A DNA stretch of 33,496 nucleotides, from NCBI GenBank assembly GCA_013001695.1, contig JABDMC010000328.1, forward strand, positions 1 to 33,496. Direction: 5' to 3'. The position numbers and the translations under genes were made by a program. Below, piece by piece: positions 16,037 through 27,447 of this stretch. Position 1 is the stretch's first letter; every line of letters starts with the position of its first letter. Source of the stretch: Akkermansiaceae bacterium. GTDB lineage: Bacteria; Verrucomicrobiota; Verrucomicrobiia; Verrucomicrobiales; Akkermansiaceae. The notes beneath the pieces were generated by a model. The model did no database searches and was not told the DNA's origin. It saw only the letters and a list, made by a program, of their open reading frames with translations.

Positions 16037-16357
16037 CTACGATCCGGTCTCCATCCGGCCGCTCAGCAAGGCCCCTTCCTCCATCTGGAGCTTCTTGGTC
16101 TTGATGTCGCCCTTCAACTCCGAGTTCTGCTTCAGTTCGCAGCGCTCCGAAACGATCTTGCCTTCAACTTTTCCGAACATCTTCACTTCCCCGGCCTTCA
16201 CATCCCCCTTAATGCGCGCGTTCTCGCCGATGGTGACTTTGCCCTTATCGGAAATGATCTCGCCGTCTATTTTCCCGTCGATGATCATATCGTTGGAAAA
16301 CTTGATGGTTCCGGTGATCTCCATCCCCTGAGCCAAGACGTTCGTGTTGTTTGCCAT
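16037..16357 (-). CDS. bactofilin (polymer-forming cytoskeletal protein)
   Basis: The protein has 106 residues of short beta-helix repeats: GMEITGTIKFSNDMIIDGKIDGEI, then KVTIGENARIKGDVKAGEVKMFGKVEGKIVSERCELKQNSELKGDI. Bactofilins self-assemble into filaments at the membrane and help to place cell-shape or wall enzymes. The ATG at 16357 (MANNTNVLAQ) gives the standard short N-terminal tail; the frame upstream is not family-like. Codon use includes ATA, TTG and TTT, less GC-biased than neighbours. No peptidase partner is adjacent. Confidence 0.9.
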   Translation of the reverse strand: MANNTNVLAQGMEITGTIKFSNDMIIDGKIDGEIISDKGKVTIGENARIKGDVKAGEVKMFGKVEGKIVSERCELKQNSELKGDIKTKKLQMEEGALLSGRMETGS

Positions 16358-16472
16358 GCCGACATATCGCCAGAAATCAGGGCCTTTGGCAATCCAAACC
16401 GCCCACTGCGGGGCGCCCTGGGAACACCGCCTCCCGCCCCGCCGAGGCGTGACAAGATGACTCGCCGGCGTC

Positions 16473-16937
16473 ATGACCTCCGCTGACCGCTTCATCAGTG
16501 GCCTCTTGGTCCAGTGCCGCGGCGCCGGCCCGCTGCGGCGGGTGCGCACCGGAATGGCCCTGCTCCGGGCCGTCTGGCACAACTACCGCCTGGGGTCCGA
16601 GGCCGCCCGGAATCTGCCCGTCGACGGCTTCAAGCCGGAACTCACCGCCCACAACCAGCGCGGCCAGCTCCTCCGGCACTTGCGCCTCCACGCCGGCCTG
16701 ACGCTCCTCGGCCCCCCGGGGCGCCTCGCCTCGTGGGCCGCGGACGCCCTCGATCAGCACCAGGCCGATTCGGGCCGCCTCGAATCGCACACCGAAGTCC
16801 GCGACAACCAGGCCGGCCGCCGCTGCGGCGAGATTCTCGGGTCGCACCTGCGCGGCGTTCTCTCCCCGGACGAAGCCCGGACCCTCCTCGCGGGGGTCCT
16901 TTGCGAGGACCCGGCGGCGCCCCGCCCCGGCGCCTGA
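16473..16937 (+). CDS. protein of unknown function with N-(x)6-RH and E-x3-E-x2-DN motifs
   Basis: I do not recognise this 154-residue protein with certainty. It is divergent from the bactofilin by 115 nt and ends 13 nt before the convergent antiporter. Conserved-looking features are NQRGQLLRHLRLHAG (Asn61, Arg68, His69), then DQHQADSGRLESHTEVRDNQ with AGRRCG (Glu104, Glu108, Asp111, Asn112, Gly115). This layout is loosely like families with an N-R-H...H-E...D-N-x-(x)-G pattern such as DUF6973, seen in proteins of unknown enzymatic role. The protein has no signal peptide and no clear membrane helix. It has normal local codon bias, so it is probably a real gene. Confidence 0.6.
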   Translation: MTSADRFISGLLVQCRGAGPLRRVRTGMALLRAVWHNYRLGSEAARNLPVDGFKPELTAHNQRGQLLRHLRLHAGLTLLGPPGRLASWAADALDQHQADSGRLESHTEVRDNQAGRRCGEILGSHLRGVLSPDEARTLLAGVLCEDPAAPRPGA

Positions 16938-16950
16938 GCGCCCGCGCCCC

Positions 16951-18528
16951 TCAACCCCGGGGGGCGGCCCCCGTCCCCATGACCTCCCGGAACCAGTCCA
17001 TGAAGGCCTCCGCGGCGGCGTGGGAGTTGAGGACCGCGATCCCGCCGTGCTCCTCGATCTGGTGGCCGTGTTCCTCCTCGAAGACCCGCACCACCACCGG
17101 CGTGTCGTCCGGACGGTTGTAGCGAAGCACCCGCAGCGCTTCATGGACGTTCGGCAACGACACCAGCACCAGCCTGGCCTGCGCGAAGCCCGCGCGGCTC
17201 AGGACCTTTTCGTCGGTGCTGTCCCCGCGGATGCACGGAACCCCCACCGACTCGAGGTGCTCGATCACCACCGGGTCATGATCGACCACCACCACCTGCT
17301 CCCCGGCGTTGAGCAACGGCTTCACGGCCCACATCCCGTCGGACCCCAGCCCGAGCATCAGGATGTGGTCCCGCAGGTTGGTCCCGGTCGGCAGCCGCCG
17401 CCGCAGCGGGTGGAGTGCCAGCAGCCGCCGGGCCACCCGGTCCGACGCCAGCAACGGCGAGATCGCCATGGTGGCCACCGCGGTGATCGTGATGATCGTC
17501 ATGATCTCGTGCGGGATCACCTCGAGGTGCACCGCGAACAAGCCGAGAACGAGCGAGAACTCGCTGGCCTGCGCGAGGAGGAGCCCGCTCGTGATGGCGT
17601 TGCGCGACGAGAGCCCGCCCTTCCACTCCGCGAAGAGCGTCACGATCGGCGGGGTGAGCAGCAGGACCAGCAGGACAAAGGCCCCCGCCTTGAGCGCCAC
17701 CCCCGGGCCGGGGACCTCCACGAGGGCGCCGAGGGCGATGAAGAAGATCGCGAGGAAGAAACTGTTGAGGGACGTGAGGAGGCTGCGCGCCACGCCATTC
17801 ACCGGGAACGACGACAGCGAGAAGCCCGCGAAGAAGGCCCCCACGACGTAGGGCAGGCCGAGGCCGTGGGCCATGCCGGCAAACACGAAGAGAACCCCCA
17901 GGAGGATCAGGAGCAGGGCCTCGTCCTCGAGACGCGCGCGCTTCAGGATCCAGGGAAATCCCCAGCGCTGCCCGGCAAAGGCCAGCCCGCCGAGGAAGGT
18001 CAACGCCCCGAGGCTCTTCGCGAGGGCCACCCCGCCGCCCTCGATGGCGCCGAGCGTCACGATCACCACGATGATCGCAAGGTCCTGGGCGAGGAGCACC
18101 CCGATGGCGAATCCCCCGTAGGCCCGCAACGCCCCGGGACGCTGCTGCATCTGCCGGATCACCACGAAGGTCGAACTGGTCGCCATCGCCGCCCCGAGGT
18201 AGAGCGCCGGGAGCCGCTCGAAGCCGAGGAGGACCGCCAGCCCGAAGCCGGCGAGCGCCAGCACCCCGAACTGCACCGCCGCGGTCCAGAGGACGGCATC
18301 GGCCTTTCCCCGGAAGCGGCGCGGGTTCAGCTCGATCCCCGCCGAGTACACGAGGAACGCGAGGCCCAGCGCGAGGAGGGTGTTGAGACCCTCCTGCTCC
18401 GCGGCGAGCCCGGCCCGCGACAGCCCGAACCCGAGCAGGATCAAAAGCGGGATCACCGGCAACCGCAACCAGTGCGAGAGCGCGAATCCCACCGCCGCCG
18501 CCGCGACGAGTATGGCGAGGCTGCCCAT
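16951..18528 (-). CDS. CPA2-family cation:proton antiporter with TrkA-N domain (KefB/KefC-like), copy A
   Basis: The protein has 525 residues. About twelve membrane segments fill residues 1-375, including the family regions LAFLVYSAGIELNPRRFRGK, AAMATSSTFVVIRQM and IGVLLAQDLAIIVVIV. A cytosolic nucleotide-binding TrkA-N domain follows (about 385-500), with DHILMLGLGSDGMWAVKPLL as the GxGxxG loop and VVVVDHDP as the acidic end of strand 2. Members exchange K+ or Na+ for H+ and are gated by nucleotides or thiols. Its start lies 1 nt after the stop of the next antiporter gene, so the two are cotranscribed and may form a pair. Confidence 0.9.
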   Translation of the reverse strand: MGSLAILVAAAAVGFALSHWLRLPVIPLLILLGFGLSRAGLAAEQEGLNTLLALGLAFLVYSAGIELNPRRFRGKADAVLWTAAVQFGVLALAGFGLAVLLGFERLPALYLGAAMATSSTFVVIRQMQQRPGALRAYGGFAIGVLLAQDLAIIVVIVTLGAIEGGGVALAKSLGALTFLGGLAFAGQRWGFPWILKRARLEDEALLLILLGVLFVFAGMAHGLGLPYVVGAFFAGFSLSSFPVNGVARSLLTSLNSFFLAIFFIALGALVEVPGPGVALKAGAFVLLVLLLTPPIVTLFAEWKGGLSSRNAITSGLLLAQASEFSLVLGLFAVHLEVIPHEIMTIITITAVATMAISPLLASDRVARRLLALHPLRRRLPTGTNLRDHILMLGLGSDGMWAVKPLLNAGEQVVVVDHDPVVIEHLESVGVPCIRGDSTDEKVLSRAGFAQARLVLVSLPNVHEALRVLRYNRPDDTPVVVRVFEEEHGHQIEEHGGIAVLNSHAAAEAFMDWFREVMGTGAAPRG

Positions 18529-18529
18529 C

Positions 18530-20167
18530 TTACAGGATTCCGAGGCGTTCGAGTTCCTTCTGCTGGAGCTTGGTCCCGTCCGCCTTCGGGACGATCAGGT
18601 ACTTCACGTCCATCTCGAGGAGGTTGTCGAGGGCGGTGAGGTTCGCGGCGTGGATGCTGCAGGGGACGCCCGCCCGGCGGCACCGGTAGGCGAGGAGATC
18701 GTTGGTCGGCTCGATGTGCAGCGCCGACACCAGCAGCTTCGCGTCGCGCAGGCAGGCCTCGCGGAGCAGCGCCGCCGACTCCGCGTCACCAAGCAGGCCG
18801 GGCACCTTCACGCGCCGCAGCTTTCCGGGGTCGACGTCCACGGCGAGGACCATTTCCCCGGCCGCCGCGAGCTCTTCCGCGAGCTCCCGTCCGAGGGCGT
18901 TCATCCCGACGATGATGATGTGGTCCCTGAACTCCCCGTCGCCCTCCCCCGGCGCGCCGCGGTCCCGGGTGCCCGTCGCCCGGAACATCCCCAGGAAACC
19001 GAGCCGCTTCACGGTGTCGTAGAGCCTCTCCCGGAAGACCACCGCCACCGTGGACACCGCGATCGACATCAGGCCCACCAGGCCGATGAGCGCCTTCGCT
19101 TCCGACCCGACGAATTCCGCGCTCGCCGCCAGCGCGATGAAGATGAAGGAAAACTCGCTGACCTGCGTGAGCAGAAGCGCCGCGAAATAGGCGGTGCGCT
19201 CGGTGTAGCGCAGGCGCGCCACGATGAACATGATGATCATGAACTTCCCGACCACCACGAAGAGCGCGAGGCCCGCGGCCTTGGCCCAGAAGATCCCCGG
19301 CACGTCGAGCTTCAGCTCGAGACCGAGGCTCACGAAGAACACCGCGATGAAGAAGTTCATCAGCGGCTGGACCCGCCGCTGCAGGTCCCGGTGGTAGGGA
19401 AGCTGCGCGAGGCTGATCCCCGCCACGAAGGCGCCGATCTCCGGGGAAAGGTGCAGGAAGTGCGTCGCCGCCACGACCAGGAAGCACCAGCACAGGCTCC
19501 AGATGAAGAGCGTCTCGGGAGAGCGCGCCGCCCAGGTGACGGGCTTCGGCAGGATCCACTTCGAGGCCGCCAGGACCGCCGCCAGCAGGAGCACCATCCC
19601 CCCGAAGGCCCGCCCGAGACCGGCTGCGACGGCCCCGAGTTCGAGCGACCCGCCGCCCGACAGCCCGCTCACGAGGGTCAGGAGGAGCACCACGAAAATG
19701 TCCTGCACGAGGAGGATCCCGATCGCGATCTGCCCGAACGGCTTGCCGGTGTCCTGGGCGTCGACCAGCAGCTTCACCACGATCACGGTGCTGCTGAAGG
19801 TCAGCGCCACCCCGAGGATCAGGGACGGCACGAGGGCGAAGCCGAGAAGGAGACACAGTCCCGTCCCGCCCGTGACGGTCAGCAGGATCTGGGCCCCGCC
19901 GGCCGCGAGCGCCACCGGACCGACGCCCCGGATCCTTTCGAAGCTCAACTCGAGGCCGACCAGGAACAGGAGCAGGACGATCCCCGCCTCCGCGATGAGG
20001 TGGATCGCCTCGGTGGCCTCGATGATCCCGGTGAGCGGCCCCAGCAGGAGCCCCGCCACGAGGTAGGCCACGATGGTGGGCAGCCGCACCGCGCGCGCCG
20101 CCAGCGCGAAGACCGCCGCCGCGATCACCATGATGCCGATGCTGCGCACGAAGAGCTCGTCGATCAT
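18530..20167 (-). CDS. CPA2-family cation:proton antiporter with TrkA-N domain, copy B
   Basis: The protein has 545 residues from the ATG at 20167 (MIDELFVRSIGIMVIAAAVF). The frame is open upstream to 20275, but the added residues are charged and unlike an antiporter start. About twelve membrane segments include LLLFLVGLELSFERIRGVG, LTFSSTVIVVKLLVDAQDTG and IGILLVQDIFVVLLL. The TrkA-N domain starts near DHIIIVGMNALGRELAEELA; its loop reads GMNALG, with Asn replacing the second glycine, followed by VLAVDVDPGKLRR. It differs well beyond allelic level from copy A. katG lies 254 nt upstream in the same direction, a gap large enough for a separate promoter. Confidence 0.9.
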   Translation of the reverse strand: MIDELFVRSIGIMVIAAAVFALAARAVRLPTIVAYLVAGLLLGPLTGIIEATEAIHLIAEAGIVLLLFLVGLELSFERIRGVGPVALAAGGAQILLTVTGGTGLCLLLGFALVPSLILGVALTFSSTVIVVKLLVDAQDTGKPFGQIAIGILLVQDIFVVLLLTLVSGLSGGGSLELGAVAAGLGRAFGGMVLLLAAVLAASKWILPKPVTWAARSPETLFIWSLCWCFLVVAATHFLHLSPEIGAFVAGISLAQLPYHRDLQRRVQPLMNFFIAVFFVSLGLELKLDVPGIFWAKAAGLALFVVVGKFMIIMFIVARLRYTERTAYFAALLLTQVSEFSFIFIALAASAEFVGSEAKALIGLVGLMSIAVSTVAVVFRERLYDTVKRLGFLGMFRATGTRDRGAPGEGDGEFRDHIIIVGMNALGRELAEELAAAGEMVLAVDVDPGKLRRVKVPGLLGDAESAALLREACLRDAKLLVSALHIEPTNDLLAYRCRRAGVPCSIHAANLTALDNLLEMDVKYLIVPKADGTKLQQKELERLGIL

Positions 20168-20421
20168 GGCGGGGGGTGGCCGGGTTTCGGGACCACGCCC
20201 GGACGCCCATCCCGTAGCCGATGGACGCAGCTCCGCAAAGGAGAATGACCCCGGGAACGGGGCCACCGTGGACAAGCTCCCCCGGCCGGCGGCGCGGCGC
20301 GGGAGCCCCCACGGGCATCCCCACCGCGGCCTACGAGGTCGATGCCATCCGGGGGGATGACGATCGCCTCGCTGCCGCCGGGGTGGAGATCACCGCGGAG
20401 CCGGTCGAGGTCCGGGCCTGG
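20168..20421. other. spacer between antiporter copy B and katG
   Basis: No complete gene is seen in these 254 nt. The promoter of the antiporter pair should be here on the minus strand. The plus strand holds a short stretch that reads like part of a VOC/glyoxalase protein (see 20311-20412). A GC-rich imperfect dyad is at about 20249-20263 (ccccgggaacggggc). Confidence 0.5.
20311..20412 (+). pseudogene. possible remnant of a VOC (glyoxalase-like) protein
   Basis: The plus strand reads GIPTAAYEVDAIRGDDDRLA, then AAGVEITAEPVEV. This is close to a well-known C-terminal segment of small VOC-family proteins, where a G-I-P-x-A-A/S-F-x-V-D-D-I segment precedes ERLKALGV-x-F-T-x-EPT. No start, stop or further similarity is visible on either side, and the frame runs on into antisense of katG. 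If real, it is about one quarter of a decayed gene. A chance match in GC-rich sequence cannot be excluded. Confidence 0.35.
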
Positions 20422-23182
<2,761 letters not shown>

Positions 23183-23273
23183 CGATGATTTCTGGAGTTT
23201 GTCAAGGAATGGATCCGGTCCAAAACGTCCGCGGCGGCGGCGCTGTGAGCAAGTCGAGCCACCCCGCCGCCGG

Positions 23274-23297
23274 GCGCCGGGGAGGCCGCCCCGGCGC
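23274..23297 (-). terminator. putative terminator hairpin after the xanthine-dehydrogenase-like gene
   Basis: A perfect 9-bp all-GC stem (gcgccgggg / ccccggcgc) with a 6-nt loop lies 8 nt beyond the stop codon at 23306. Outer arms gtgagca (23245-23251) and tgctcac (23303-23309) can extend it. There is no T-tract, so intrinsic termination is uncertain. Confidence 0.45.
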
Positions 23298-23305
23298 GGC
23301 GGTGC

Positions 23306-26300
23306 TCACCTGAGCATGCTTTCGATGTCCGGAAGGACGGCCGTGATGCGATCGACGCTGGCGGGAAAATCCATCGCGAACTCGATACTCAGTCCGTGTT
23401 CCCGGCGGGCGGCCCGCACCGCTTCCTTCGTGGCGAAATACACGCTGAGCCCGAGTTGCACGTTGCTCTCGCCGATTCCCTTCGAGTTGTGCAGCCCGGA
23501 CTGGTTCGGGTCGTGATTGAGCAGTTCGATGTCCCAGTCGAGGGGGATGTCCCCCGGGCCCGGGATCTTGTAGCTCGAGACGTTGTTCGAGATGAGCTGC
23601 CCCTTCCCGGTGTAGATCATCTCTTCCGTCATGTAATAGCCGACCCCGAAGAGAAACCCTCCCTCCGCCTGGCCGATGTCGAGGAGCGGGTTGAGGCTCT
23701 TGCCGCAGTCCTGGACGATGTTGCTCCTGAGGATCCGGTAGTGTCCCGAGAGGACGTCGATCTCGACCACCGACACGGCCGCTCCCCAAACGAAGAAGTA
23801 GGAGATATCCCCCTGCTGCTTCTCATAGTCGTAAACGAGACGCGGGGCGTTGTGCACCCCGGTTTCCGTCAGGGATTCCCCCGCGAGGTAGGCGGCGTGC
23901 ACCTTCTCCTCGAAGCTCCCCTCGTAGCCGCCGAGGGTGCCCAGCAGCTTCGTGCAGGCCTTCAGGACCGCTTCCCCGCAGAGGTCGGTGGACACCATGC
24001 TGGTCGGCGGGGTGTTCGGGATGAGGCTGCTGTCGGTGTCGGTGATATCCACGTTCTCGAGGGGAATCCCGAAGGCGTCGGCCGTCACCTGGGCCATGCG
24101 GGTGTCGATCCCCTGCCCCATCTCGGTCCCGCTGTGGGTCACGCTCACCGTGGCGTCCCGCTCGATGTGGATGAGCGCCAGTCCCCGGTTGATGTCGTCG
24201 GTCCGGATGAATCCCATGTTGCCCTTGGAACCCACCACCGCGAGGCCCCGCTTCGTGAAGGTGTGCGCGCGGTTGTAGTCGTCCACCTCCTGCCTGAGTT
24301 TCCCGTAGTCGGCCTTCTCCACCACCCGGTCCCAGCAGTTCGCCATGACGTCATCCCGGATCTCGGTCTTGGTGATGGTGCGGTGGCCCTTCTCGTAGAG
24401 ATTCCGCCGTCGCAGCAGATTGGGGTCCATGTCCAGCGCGCTGGCCCCGTGGTCCATCACGGTTTCCACCACGGCCGATGCCTGGGGTTTTCCGAATCCC
24501 CGCGTCGAGGTGTTGGACCCCATGTTGGTCTTCAGGCACAGCCCGTGCACCCGGATGTTCTCGATGTGGTAGCAGCTGTCCATCAGCAGTGTCGCAATTT
24601 CCGTGATGTCGGCGCTGTAGTCATTGGAGAATCCGCCGCTCAGGTGGAAGTCGATGTCCAGCGCGTGGATCTTCCCGTCGGCGAGAAACCCCGCCCGGTA
24701 CTTCGCGTGGGAAAACCCCCGTCCCGGGCAAAAGGCCATGTCTTCCTTCCTGTCGAGGGTGAGCTTCACCGGTCGGCGGGACAGGTGCGCCCCGAGGGCC
24801 GCGATCGCGGCGATCGGCCCCGCCCGCAGCTGCTTCCCGCCGAAGCCCCCGCCGATGCGCCCCACCCGGACGTCCACGTGGTTCTGCTTCATCTCGAGGA
24901 GCGCCGAGATGTGGTCCACCACGTTGGAGGGGCTCTGGGTGGAGCTGTGGATCAGCAATCCCTCGTCCTTCGGAATGGCCAGCGCCGACTGGGCCTCGAG
25001 ATAGAAGTGGTACTGCCCGCTGAGGCTCACCTCCCCTTCGACCACCTTGGCGCTTTCCGAGAAGCCGTTTTCCAGGTCCCCCTGCTCCAGAAGATATCCC
25101 TCCGGGTTGCCGTGGAAGGAGCGGGCTTCCAGCGCGTCCTGGATGGTGACGAGGGGCGTTTCCTCCTCGACCTCCACCTTCACCAGGTGCTTGCCCTCCC
25201 GCGCGGCGGCGAGGGAATTCGCCACGAGGATGCCCACCGGCTGGCCGACGTAGTGAACCCGCTCGCTCGCGAGCACCTCCTCGTCTTCCACCCGGAATCC
25301 GAAGAGGTTCTTCCCGGGGATGTCATCCGCGGTGAAGATCCCCACCACGTCCGGGTGTTCCAGGGCCTTCGTGGCATCGATCGAGAGCAGCCGCCCGTTG
25401 GCCACCGGCGAGGCAATGATGGCTCCGTAGAGACAGTTCGGCACCTCGTAGTCCACGCTGTAACGCGCCGCGCCGGTCGTCTGCAATTTCGCGTTCTGGT
25501 GGGGAATGGCCCGCCCGAGCAGGCCCTCGGTCCTTTCCGTGAAGCTTTCATGGGCCCGGTGGGCCACCGCCGGATACCGCGAGACGAGGTCCTCCTCCTC
25601 GCGGACGGATTCCTTGAGAAACCGGCTTCGGAGAGCCGACTGGAAGCGCCGCAGGATGGCCGCCGCGATGCGCACCTGGTAGGCGTGGATCCGTTCGGGA
25701 AGAGGATTGTTGATCCCCGCCCGGACCTCCAATTTCAGGCCCGTGACGGCCTCCCTGAGCGCCTCCGCGTCGAGGGGAGAGCCCTCGAGGAATCGCTCCG
25801 TCTCGAACGCCCGGAACCCGGACGGACCGATCCCGGAATAGCTCAGGATGAAATCATGGAAGGTGCCGGATTCCGGGTTGAATCTCGCCGACAGGGCCCC
25901 GCTGACGTAGGTGATCGAGTCGCTCCGGTGCCGGGCGTACTTGTAGCTCTCGACGTGGGTGTCCCCGGCGGCCTTGGGCACCGTCACCGACACGAGGAGG
26001 GCGTTCTCCGGCAGGGAGAATCCCGTGCCGGTCACCTTGACGTGCTCTTCCCCGTTGGGGGTGCTGAAATTCAGGACCGCCCGGGTCGCAATCCAGACCG
26101 GAACGAGGTCCCCGTAGGGGCTGAAGCTGATGATCCCCCCGCCGATGGTGGCGTGGTTCCTGATCTGGGTGTTGGCGAAGTACCGGCACTGGTTGGATAG
26201 CGCCTTCAGCCCGGAATCCGGGCTGTCCTTGAAGGCCTGGTGCAGCTCCTCGATGGTGACCCCGGCGCCGAGGACCACCGCCTCGCCCTCGTCCGTGATC

Positions 26301-27076
26301 TCCTTCAGGTCCGAAACACCCGTCAGGAGGGTCTTCCGCGCCGGATGCTGGAAGGCGTACTTTTCCAGGTAGCCGATGTCGGTGTTTCCCGCCACGAACT
26401 GCGTCCCGGAACTCAGCGCCTCGTCTTTGCTCGCGGGGAGGTGCCAGCTGGTCCGGCGGCCCTTGATCTCGAGCGACTCGGCCGGGATTTTGTACTCTTC
26501 GGGAAAGACCGCATCGAGCCTCTTGGTCCGCTGGTAATCTTCCCGCCACTTGTCCACCCGGGGCTCGTCCTCGAGGGGATCGTCGCAGAACACCGCCGCG
26601 GCATCGAGGATCGGCCGGTAGCCCGTGCACCGGCAGAGGTTGCCGTCGTAGAGCCGTTCGAGGTCCTTCTTGGCGAGGCCCTCCTCCGCGTTCAGGCGCG
26701 CCTCGAGGGTCATGATGAATCCCGGGGTGCAAAAGCCGCACTGCGTGGCGCCCAGCTCGCGGAACGCCTCGCAGATGGGGTGGACCTCGTTCTCCGTCAG
26801 ATCCGAGAGGCCCTCGACGGTGGTGATGTTCTTCCGGTGGACCGAGACCAGCGGCGTGAGGCAGCTCGCGGTGGAGCGGTGAACCGGGCGCTGCTTCCCC
26901 TCATCCCAGTGACTGACGATCACGGAGCAGGCGCCACAGCCGCCCTCCGAGCAGACCTCCTTGGTTCCCGCCCAACCGGTCTGCCTCAGGAACTGCAGAA
27001 GATTGAATCCCAGCTCCCGCGACCCCTCGTCAATGACCACGCGTCGTCCGTTGAGGTGAAACTCCAGCCCTGCCAT
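23306..27076 (-). CDS. xanthine dehydrogenase family molybdo-flavoprotein, all domains in one chain
   Basis: The protein has 1256 residues. Its domains in order are: a plant-type [2Fe-2S] domain (Cys42, Cys47, Cys50, Cys72); a second [2Fe-2S] domain (Cys113, Cys116, Cys148, Cys150, QCGFCTPGF...NLCRCTGYRP); an FAD domain (about 210-470, FVAGNTDIGYLEKY, QIRNHATIGGGI); and a molybdopterin domain (about 525-1256). The molybdenum site retains GRIGGGFGGKQLRAG, an Arg at 859 (TRGFGKPQ) and the catalytic Glu1203 in KGIGESNVQLGLS. Such enzymes hydroxylate purines or other heteroaromatics. In animal xanthine dehydrogenase the pocket residue after GGFGGK is Glu; here it is Gln749, so the substrate may differ. 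Most bacteria split these domains into subunits. The ATG at 27076 has AAGAAGGGG just upstream as ribosome-binding site. Confidence 0.9.
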   Translation of the reverse strand: MAGLEFHLNGRRVVIDEGSRELGFNLLQFLRQTGWAGTKEVCSEGGCGACSVIVSHWDEGKQRPVHRSTASCLTPLVSVHRKNITTVEGLSDLTENEVHPICEAFRELGATQCGFCTPGFIMTLEARLNAEEGLAKKDLERLYDGNLCRCTGYRPILDAAAVFCDDPLEDEPRVDKWREDYQRTKRLDAVFPEEYKIPAESLEIKGRRTSWHLPASKDEALSSGTQFVAGNTDIGYLEKYAFQHPARKTLLTGVSDLKEITDEGEAVVLGAGVTIEELHQAFKDSPDSGLKALSNQCRYFANTQIRNHATIGGGIISFSPYGDLVPVWIATRAVLNFSTPNGEEHVKVTGTGFSLPENALLVSVTVPKAAGDTHVESYKYARHRSDSITYVSGALSARFNPESGTFHDFILSYSGIGPSGFRAFETERFLEGSPLDAEALREAVTGLKLEVRAGINNPLPERIHAYQVRIAAAILRRFQSALRSRFLKESVREEEDLVSRYPAVAHRAHESFTERTEGLLGRAIPHQNAKLQTTGAARYSVDYEVPNCLYGAIIASPVANGRLLSIDATKALEHPDVVGIFTADDIPGKNLFGFRVEDEEVLASERVHYVGQPVGILVANSLAAAREGKHLVKVEVEEETPLVTIQDALEARSFHGNPEGYLLEQGDLENGFSESAKVVEGEVSLSGQYHFYLEAQSALAIPKDEGLLIHSSTQSPSNVVDHISALLEMKQNHVDVRVGRIGGGFGGKQLRAGPIAAIAALGAHLSRRPVKLTLDRKEDMAFCPGRGFSHAKYRAGFLADGKIHALDIDFHLSGGFSNDYSADITEIATLLMDSCYHIENIRVHGLCLKTNMGSNTSTRGFGKPQASAVVETVMDHGASALDMDPNLLRRRNLYEKGHRTITKTEIRDDVMANCWDRVVEKADYGKLRQEVDDYNRAHTFTKRGLAVVGSKGNMGFIRTDDINRGLALIHIERDATVSVTHSGTEMGQGIDTRMAQVTADAFGIPLENVDITDTDSSLIPNTPPTSMVSTDLCGEAVLKACTKLLGTLGGYEGSFEEKVHAAYLAGESLTETGVHNAPRLVYDYEKQQGDISYFFVWGAAVSVVEIDVLSGHYRILRSNIVQDCGKSLNPLLDIGQAEGGFLFGVGYYMTEEMIYTGKGQLISNNVSSYKIPGPGDIPLDWDIELLNHDPNQSGLHNSKGIGESNVQLGLSVYFATKEAVRAARREHGLSIEFAMDFPASVDRITAVLPDIESMLR

Positions 27077-27447
27077 GGGCCCCTTCTTTATCCGGCATCG
27101 TTCCTCCCGTCCACCCCCGCGGGGGAAACTCCCGGTCCGGCCCCGGATTGCTGCGCGCCCCGACACCGCCGGCGGCAAAAGCGCGCCCGGCGGCACCCCG
27201 GCGCCCGCCGCGGCTTCCTCCACCGCTTATCACCAGACCCTCCCGGCGCACTCCCCCGCCCTCGAGGCGCTCATGCCTCCCGGAAACGGGACCAATCGCT
27301 GCCGCCGCAGGCGCCAAGCGGCCCTCGGGGCCGTCTATTCAGGCTGGCTGCCGCCGGCGCGCGGCAGAAGCATTGGACCGATGTGAACAAGTTCGACTAC
27401 CCACCGCCTCCCTCAGGTAGTAGCACTTCCTCCGACCAATCCAACAC
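27077..27447. promoter_or_regulatory. divergent spacer between the xanthine-dehydrogenase-like gene and purC
   Basis: No convincing gene is seen in these 371 nt. The promoters of both flanking genes must lie here. A ribosome-binding site for the minus-strand gene is at about 27080-27088 (AAGAAGGGG on that strand). A perfect 7-bp hairpin, ctgccgc/gcggcag, lies at 27348-27367. No regulator site or riboswitch (for example for purines) is evident. Confidence 0.45.

Noticed and set aside
17020-18639. Plus-strand frame rich in Arg, Glu and His opposite the antiporter
   Set aside because: This composition is what membrane-protein genes give on the other strand in high-GC DNA.
23396-26200. Very long plus-strand open frame opposite the xanthine-dehydrogenase-like gene
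   Set aside because: It mirrors a confidently identified gene and shows no domain of its own.
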